DNA of 17,981 bases, from positions 1 to 17,981 of the forward strand of contig JAEZHM010000071.1 in the NCBI GenBank assembly GCA_023416585.1, read 5' to 3'. The DNA comes from Bacillota bacterium. Its GTDB lineage: Bacteria; Bacillota; Clostridia; Christensenellales; Aristaeellaceae. The notes below the pieces were generated by a model. The model did not search any database. It was not told the origin of the DNA and saw nothing but the letters and a program-made list of their open reading frames with translations. The position numbers were made by a program, and so were the translations under genes. Below are positions 13,963 through 17,981 of the stretch, piece after piece; the first letter of the stretch is position 1; every line of letters begins with the position of its first letter.

Positions 13963-14133
13963 TTATTCCTGCGCGGGGGCACCCACGGGGCAGACATCTG
14001 CGCAAGCGCCACATTCGATGCACTTTTCAGGATCGATTTCATACTTGCCTTCGCCTTCGGAAATCGCCTGCACGGGGCATTCGGGTTCACAAGCACCGCA
14101 GCTGATGCATTCATCAGAAATTTTGTATGACAT
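13963..14133 (-). CDS. Clostridial-type 2[4Fe-4S] ferredoxin
   Basis: 56 residues from the ATG at 14133, preceded by AAGGAGGTGA with good spacing. Two C-x2-C-x2-C-x3-C-P motifs are intact: Cys9/12/15/19 and Cys38/41/44/48. Length and spacing are those of the soluble low-potential ferredoxins of Clostridia, which carry electrons between pyruvate:ferredoxin oxidoreductase, hydrogenases and other enzymes. It has its own extended -10 promoter and a strong terminator, so it is a single-gene unit that can be expressed at a high level. It splits ricT from the SpoIID gene. It is a plausible redox partner of the hydrogenase system at the left end of the window, though such ferredoxins serve many enzymes. 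Confidence 0.96.
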   Translation of the reverse strand: MSYKISDECISCGACEPECPVQAISEGEGKYEIDPEKCIECGACADVCPVGAPAQE

Positions 14134-14191
14134 GGTGGATTCACCTCCTTGTATGCTATCAATGACCGGATACAACAAAACTGCCTTGACT

Positions 14192-14220
14192 ATCATAGCA
14201 CGCCGCAAGGGTAAATGCAA
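14192..14220 (-). promoter_or_regulatory. Sigma-A promoter of the ferredoxin gene
   Basis: On the minus strand TTGCAT (14215-14220), 17-bp spacer, TATGAT (14192-14197) with an extended TGC directly upstream. Predicted start lies about 50 nt before the ATG at 14133. Confidence 0.82.
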
Positions 14221-14257
14221 GCCAAAATACGGAAAGCAAGTACAATATCACAGCTAG

Positions 14258-15499
14258 TTACGGCTGTTCTTCTTCCTCATTGCCTGTTACGGGGCCGGTT
14301 ACGGGGCCGGTTACGGGGGCGATGTCGGGGGCGGTTTCGGGGCCGATATCGGGGCCGATGTCGGGGGCTTCTTCCATCAGATCCGGGAAGTTCAAAAGAT
14401 CATCTGGATTTTCCTCCGTCTCTTCCTCCGCCAGGGTAAAGTCCTCATCTTCCCCGGCTCCATCCAGAAATTCCTCCGACAGGTCATCATCCTTAATATT
14501 CGCGGCACGCATGGCATGATCCACTGCCGCAAGCCAAGGCGAAACGGATACCGGCCTCTTCTCAACCGCAGTATCCTCAGCAGGCTTAACTGACCGTACC
14601 TTCCTGGGCGGGCGCATTTCTGTTTCAGGACCAGTATCATTATCATCCCTGGATACTGCCTGGTTCGTATCCGGCGCACCCTGACTCTGCTGGGCCGCGC
14701 GCTGCACATCCGCCATTGGATAATCCTTCAGTTCGCTGGAATCGCCTTTTTGAATCCTGACGCGAACCGTTTCCTTGATAACATTTACATCCCAAACCAC
14801 ACCGCGGCCATCGGGTACGATGACCTCCTTACCCACCTTGGGCATGCGTTTGCGGGTCAGTTCATAATTGTCTTGCTCGTATTTCAGGCAGCACATCAAC
14901 CGGCCGCACACGCCCGAAATTTTGGTAGGATTTAGGGAAAGATTCTGTTCCTTGGCCATTTTGATAGACACAGGCTGGAAATCACCCAAGAAAGTGCCGC
15001 AGCAGATGGGCCGGCCGCATGGGCCAAGCCCGCCCAGCATCTTCGCCTCATCCCTGACGCCGATTTGCCTTAGCTCTATGCGGGTCTTAAACACGGAGGC
15101 CAGGTCTTTCACCAGGGAGCGGAAATCCACACGGCCGTTGGCAGTGAAATAAAACAATATCTTCGAATTGTCGAAGGTGTATTCCACGCTCACCAGCTTC
15201 ATATCCAGCTTATGTTCAGCGATTTTACGCTGGCATACGGCATACGCTTCCCGCTCGTTCTTTTCATTCTCCTGGGCATGCTGGATGTCGTCCGCTGAGG
15301 CGATGCGGATGACCTGTTTTAAAGGGGCAATTATCTGGTCATCATCAATCTCCCGAACGCCGGTTACTACTTCGCCAAACTCCACACCCCTGGCCGTCTC
15401 CACGATCACATAATCCCCGGCGGATGGCCATAAGGAGCCCGGGTGGAAAAAATACAGCTTGCCCGCATTTTTAAAGCGGACGCCGATTACAGTTGCCAT
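14258..15499 (-). CDS. ricT: RicT/YaaT-like PSP1-domain Fe-S protein with acidic repetitive tail
   Basis: 413 residues from the ATG at 15499, with GGAGGAAG 7 nt upstream. Residues 1-260 are a standard PSP1-domain protein (YaaT/RicT). It has the conserved cysteine groups CGRPICC (Cys161, 166, 167) and CGRLMCC (Cys198, 203, 204), and the segment TANGRVDFRSLVKDLASVFKTRIELRQIG. In Bacillus, RicT works with RicA and RicF as a 4Fe-4S complex that steers RNase Y mRNA processing and affects sporulation, competence and biofilm formation. Bacillus RicT is about 275 residues; here a 150-residue tail is added that is acidic and low in complexity and ends in tetrapeptide repeats of the G-P-x-x type. The start overlaps the end of holB by 13 bp. 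No RicA or RicF gene is in the window. Confidence 0.93.
   Translation of the reverse strand: MATVIGVRFKNAGKLYFFHPGSLWPSAGDYVIVETARGVEFGEVVTGVREIDDDQIIAPLKQVIRIASADDIQHAQENEKNEREAYAVCQRKIAEHKLDMKLVSVEYTFDNSKILFYFTANGRVDFRSLVKDLASVFKTRIELRQIGVRDEAKMLGGLGPCGRPICCGTFLGDFQPVSIKMAKEQNLSLNPTKISGVCGRLMCCLKYEQDNYELTRKRMPKVGKEVIVPDGRGVVWDVNVIKETVRVRIQKGDSSELKDYPMADVQRAAQQSQGAPDTNQAVSRDDNDTGPETEMRPPRKVRSVKPAEDTAVEKRPVSVSPWLAAVDHAMRAANIKDDDLSEEFLDGAGEDEDFTLAEEETEENPDDLLNFPDLMEEAPDIGPDIGPETAPDIAPVTGPVTGPVTGNEEEEQP
14283..14366 (-). repeat. Seven 12-bp tandem repeats in the ricT tail
   Basis: Seven consecutive 12-bp units, each ending CGGGG on the plus strand (for example CCGGTTACGGGG, CCGATATCGGGG). They encode tetrapeptides such as DIGP, ETAP and VTGP near the C-terminus of RicT. 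Two adjacent units are identical and the others differ at two to four bases, so the copy number may vary between strains. Confidence 0.88.
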
Positions 15500-16512
15500 G
15501 ATGTAACTTCCTCCGTTATTTTCAGCAGCAGTTCCTCCAGAACCGCCTGCCAGCTTACTTGGCTTGATTTGCGCCTCCGGGCCAGAAAGATTGCGTCCAT
15601 CAACCTTTGCAGCGATGGGATGGGCGCGCTTTCCCCCGCCGACTGCCAGCGTCGCGGATATTCGTCCAGCGCCGCAAGTTCACGCTGGCCCAAACGCGCC
15701 AGCAATACTTCCCTGACAAGGCTTTCCGTCATATCCAGATAGTTATCCGCCTGCTCTTTTTCTTCGCGCATGGCATTGCCTATGGAAAATATATCTTTGG
15801 CGCTCTCCATAGAAAATACGGTTTGCAGCAGTTTCCTGCGCAGTTCCCCATACTTTGGGTCCTTATAAAGCGCAAGCGCAGCACCAATGCTGCCACCGCC
15901 TAAAAGACACAAATCCCCGATCCGTTCTATCGGCACGCCGTGTTTTACTAAAACAGGCTCCATTTCCTCCTGGGTCCAGGGTGATATGGGTTTAACGCGG
16001 CATCGTGATACAACAGTGGGCAACAGGGAGGAGGCTTCCTCTGCCGTAAGCAGGAAAACCGTATCCTCCGGCGGTTCCTCCAATGTTTTCAAGAGGCAGT
16101 TCTGCGCCTGAGCGGTCATCTTCTCCGCCCGCCTAATCAATATCACGCGATGGCCGCCCTCGTAGGAGTGCTCCCCCGTCAGGCGAACGGCTTCCCGAAT
16201 GACATCCACACCAATGGATTTATCCCCCGAAATCATTTTAACATCCGGGTGCGTCCCATCCAGAAAACGGATGCAGGTGGGGCATGTAAAACAGGGCTTC
16301 GACTCCCCTTTGCACAATAAGGCCATAGCGCATTGCATGGCCAATGTGCTTTTTCCCACACCCCGGGGGCCGGTAAACAGGTAGGCGTGCACTTCGCTGC
16401 CTAATGCAAACTCCATGATCAGCTTATGGAAAAGAGCGCCCGGCCGGATATTCTCCGCAATGCCAGACGCACTGTCCTTTCCACGGCGGGCTGTATCAGA
16501 CAAGGAAACCAC
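15487..16512 (-). CDS. holB: DNA polymerase III delta' subunit
   Basis: 341 residues as drawn from a GTG at 16512. A TTG three codons later (16503) is a realistic alternative because AAAGGTGG lies 5 nt before it, while that same site overlaps the GTG. The clamp-loader AAA+ fold is clear: HAYLFTGPRGVGKST with Walker A at 48-56, a zinc-finger-like Cys set (Cys67, 74, 77, 80), KTLEEPPEDTVFLL (142-155) and the SRC motif (169-171). The subunit is part of the gamma/tau complex that loads the beta sliding clamp during replication. It lies 18 bp after darA and overlaps ricT by 13 bp, as in the Bacillus holB-yaaT arrangement. The first 20 residues do not resemble the usual family N-terminus. Confidence 0.92.
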   Translation of the reverse strand: MVSLSDTARRGKDSASGIAENIRPGALFHKLIMEFALGSEVHAYLFTGPRGVGKSTLAMQCAMALLCKGESKPCFTCPTCIRFLDGTHPDVKMISGDKSIGVDVIREAVRLTGEHSYEGGHRVILIRRAEKMTAQAQNCLLKTLEEPPEDTVFLLTAEEASSLLPTVVSRCRVKPISPWTQEEMEPVLVKHGVPIERIGDLCLLGGGSIGAALALYKDPKYGELRRKLLQTVFSMESAKDIFSIGNAMREEKEQADNYLDMTESLVREVLLARLGQRELAALDEYPRRWQSAGESAPIPSLQRLMDAIFLARRRKSSQVSWQAVLEELLLKITEEVTSWQL

Positions 16513-16530
16513 CTTTCCGCAATGCCATGC

Positions 16531-16860
16531 TTACAGCTTGACAAACTGATCCACCGTCAGTACAAAGATGGTGGCTCCCCCCACCATGACCTCGATGGGA
16601 TAGGGTGAATATACGCCGGATACCCCGGCCATAGAGGTAGGTGATGTAGCGATCTGTTTGCGGCTCTTGCAGACCTTCTCAATGACTGCCATGGCGCTGT
16701 CGAACCTGTCGTCCTCCACACCTACCAGCAGCGTCGTATTTCCAGCCCTCAAAAAGCCGCCCGTGGTAGCCAGTTTCGTTACGCCGAAGCCGTCGTTCAT
16801 CAGTTGGCTGATCAACCGGGAAGCGTCTTCGTCCTGCACAATGGCCACGATCAGTTTCAT
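16531..16860 (-). CDS. darA: Cyclic-di-AMP receptor DarA (PstA/YaaQ, PII-like)
   Basis: 109 residues, the full length of the family, from the ATG at 16860 with AAAGGAGG 8 nt upstream. The PII-like fold is marked by MKLIVAIVQDEDA, the nucleotide-binding loop GVTKLATTGGFLRAGNTTLLVG (26-47, the TTGGFL core at 32-37) and the C-terminal VMVGGATIFVL. The protein is a cytoplasmic trimer that binds c-di-AMP between subunits; its downstream target is not settled. It heads the darA-holB-ricT run and has its own promoter. The yaaR gene that separates it from holB in Bacillus is absent. Confidence 0.95.
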   Translation of the reverse strand: MKLIVAIVQDEDASRLISQLMNDGFGVTKLATTGGFLRAGNTTLLVGVEDDRFDSAMAVIEKVCKSRKQIATSPTSMAGVSGVYSPYPIEVMVGGATIFVLTVDQFVKL

Positions 16861-16913
16861 GAAACTACCTCCTTTCGGATCTTAATCAAAGATGCTTGTC
16901 ACATCTTATGTTC

Positions 16914-16942
16914 AGTATACAACAAAGAGAAGCAAAAATCAA
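16914..16942 (-). promoter_or_regulatory. Sigma-A promoter of the darA-holB-ricT operon
   Basis: On the minus strand TTGATT (16937-16942), 17-bp spacer, TATACT (16914-16919). Predicted start near 16907, 47 nt before the darA ATG. A 5-bp hairpin (16890-16906) lies at the start of the leader and may be incidental. Confidence 0.78.
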
Positions 16943-16958
16943 ATAAGGGAAGGTTTGC

Positions 16959-17648
16959 TCATGCTTCCTGCAAAAAGCGCTGTACAAGCCGCACGGAGTT
17001 TTCCGCGGCATGGGCAACAAATTTCATAAAATCCACATCGGAGCCACCGTCCGCATTGTCGGATATCGCCCGAATAACGGCGCATGACACGCCGTTCACA
17101 TGGCAAACATGAGCCACCGCACCGCCCTCCATTTCGCAGCAGAGGGCATCAAACCGCTCCCGAACCTTTACCCTATGTTCTGCGCTGTGAAGGAACTGAT
17201 CGCCTGTTGCAATCCCGCCAAAAACACCTTTGATCTCAGGCAGGGCAGAAATTGCGAGGCGAAGCTTGTCCTGCATCAAAACATCCAGCGGCAGACGTAT
17301 CAGGTTGATGCCGGAAATATATCCCGGTGGGTCGCCAAGGGGCGAGGTGTCCATATCATGCTGCACGGCATAGGTGCCAACCACCACATCGCCGATGGAA
17401 ACCTTGTCACTCAGAGATCCGGCTACGCCCAGATTCAGCACCGCATCCAGCTGATAGCGTTGGATCATCGCCTGGGTACATAGCGCAGCATTCACCTTTC
17501 CCGGCCCGCAGACACTCAAAACTACCTCATGGCCCCATAACGAACCTGTCTGGAAATCTACGCCTCCTATGCGCTCTGTTTTTCCGTTTTCAAGTGCCGC
17601 TGCAATAAGCTCCATTTCTACCTTCATGGCGCTGATCAGCCCAAGCAT
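16959..17648 (-). CDS. mtnN: 5'-methylthioadenosine/S-adenosylhomocysteine nucleosidase
   Basis: 229 residues, normal length. Catalytic and binding residues line up with E. coli MTAN: Glu11 (general acid, MKVEME), Glu172 and Glu174 in EMEGGA, and Asp197 in SDNAD; LNLGVAGSL (71-79) is also typical. The enzyme hydrolyses MTA and SAH to adenine and the thioribose or ribosyl-homocysteine, clearing inhibitors of SAM-dependent reactions and feeding methionine salvage. The ATG at 17648 has GGGGGAA about 7 nt upstream. It has a near-perfect promoter of its own and is followed by the darA promoter, so it is probably monocistronic. Confidence 0.96.
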   Translation of the reverse strand: MLGLISAMKVEMELIAAALENGKTERIGGVDFQTGSLWGHEVVLSVCGPGKVNAALCTQAMIQRYQLDAVLNLGVAGSLSDKVSIGDVVVGTYAVQHDMDTSPLGDPPGYISGINLIRLPLDVLMQDKLRLAISALPEIKGVFGGIATGDQFLHSAEHRVKVRERFDALCCEMEGGAVAHVCHVNGVSCAVIRAISDNADGGSDVDFMKFVAHAAENSVRLVQRFLQEA

Positions 17649-17683
17649 GGAATATTTCCCCCATTCCGCAATCTCATTTTTTC

Positions 17684-17713
17684 ATTATATAGGGGGCCTG
17701 CATATACTGTCAA
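17684..17713 (-). promoter_or_regulatory. Consensus sigma-A promoter of mtnN
   Basis: On the minus strand TTGACA (17708-17713), 18-bp spacer, TATAAT (17684-17689). Both hexamers are perfect. Predicted start about 30 nt before the mtnN ATG. Confidence 0.88.
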
Positions 17714-17758
17714 CCGTGCAGCACACTTAAAAAATTTAGAATGTTTAAAGAGAAACCC

Positions 17759-17787
17759 TTGAATTTCCCGCAATGCCATGATATGAT
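17759..17787 (+). promoter_or_regulatory. Divergent sigma-A promoter, probably for the tRNA-Ala
   Basis: TTGAAT (17759-17764), 17-bp spacer, TATGAT (17782-17787). It points away from mtnN towards the tRNA gene, whose 5' end lies about 115 nt beyond the predicted start; RNase P would remove that leader. The stretch 17788-17909 holds no coding signal that I can support. Confidence 0.68.
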
Positions 17788-17909
17788 AATTCGCGTGGTT
17801 GACTTGCGCTTGCGCTGGCCATTGTAGCCGGCGATAAAGTGCCGCTTCCCCAATAAAGGTCGGCATTCTTCGAAAATGGCCTTGAGGCGCCCGTCAACAC
17901 TACATATAT

Positions 17910-17981
17910 GGGGCATTGGCACAGTTGGTAGTGCGCTACGTTCGCATCGTAGAGGCCAGGGGTTCGAATCCCCTATGCTCC
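17910..17981 (+). tRNA. tRNA-Ala (anticodon CGC), cut at the last base
   Basis: A full cloverleaf can be drawn. Acceptor GGGGCAT pairs with ATGCTCC and includes the G3-U70 wobble that marks alanine tRNAs. The D stem is GCAC/GTGC, the anticodon stem CTACG/CGTAG has loop TTCGCAT (anticodon CGC at 17943-17945, reading GCG), and the T stem is AGGGG/CCCCT with loop TTCGAAT. The window ends at position 72 of the tRNA, so the discriminator base and any CCA are outside. Confidence 0.95.

Noticed and set aside
17886..17911. TTGAGG-N17-TATATG as a promoter for the tRNA
   Set aside because: Its start point would fall inside the tRNA, so the upstream TTGAAT-N17-TATGAT site fits better.
17710..17922. Minus-strand open frames upstream of mtnN (17636-17866 and 17710-17922)
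   Set aside because: They cover the mtnN promoter and the tRNA region, have no ribosome binding site and show no protein family pattern.

Overview
The window looks like the chromosome of an anaerobic, probably spore-forming member of the Clostridia (Firmicutes). The evidence is a Hnd-type NAD(P)-linked [FeFe]-hydrogenase operon, an [FeFe]-hydrogenase-like sensor with regulatory ATPases, a 56-residue clostridial 2[4Fe-4S] ferredoxin, a SpoIID/LytB-SH3b wall protein, a SpoVB-like flippase, a Bacillus-like darA-holB-ricT...trmN6 gene order, strong AGGAGG-type ribosome binding sites and consensus sigma-A promoters. Nothing resembles a phage, transposon, integron or CRISPR array.

Layout. (1) 1-1555, minus: start of an electron-transfer/hydrogenase operon: hndA (NuoE-like), a lone histidine-kinase-type ATPase domain, and hndB (cut by the window edge). 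The 215-bp leader has a Rex-like operator (1526-1543) and a stable hairpin just before the hndA ribosome binding site. (2) 1556-5691, minus: a tight run of SPOR-domain membrane protein, DRTGG protein, RsbW-like ATPase, [FeFe]-hydrogenase-like Fe-S protein, second DRTGG protein and PHP phosphoesterase. The hydrogenase-like protein keeps the four H-cluster cysteines but lacks the proton-transfer cysteine and both conserved methionines of catalytic enzymes. Together these look like a hydrogen/redox-sensing module next to the hydrogenase operon it may serve. (3) 5692-8608: DUF6062-like Cys/His protein (+), dCMP deaminase (-), SpoVB-like flippase (+). (4) 8609-16860, minus: trmN6, a 1416-residue SpoIID protein with 11 SH3b repeats, a ferredoxin with its own promoter and terminator, ricT with a repetitive acidic tail, holB and the c-di-AMP receptor darA. 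This is the Bacillus yaaQ-holB-yaaT-yabB neighbourhood, with two genes inserted and yaaR and yabA missing. (5) 16959-17981: MTA/SAH nucleosidase (-), a divergent promoter, and tRNA-Ala(CGC) at the right edge.

How the parts may work together: the Rex-like site would tie hydrogenase expression to the NADH/NAD+ ratio, while the upstream module could sense H2 or ferredoxin redox state and signal through the ATPase and DRTGG proteins. That second link is inference. The right half is housekeeping: replication clamp loading, c-di-AMP reception, RNA processing, tRNA modification, wall remodelling and SAH/MTA salvage.
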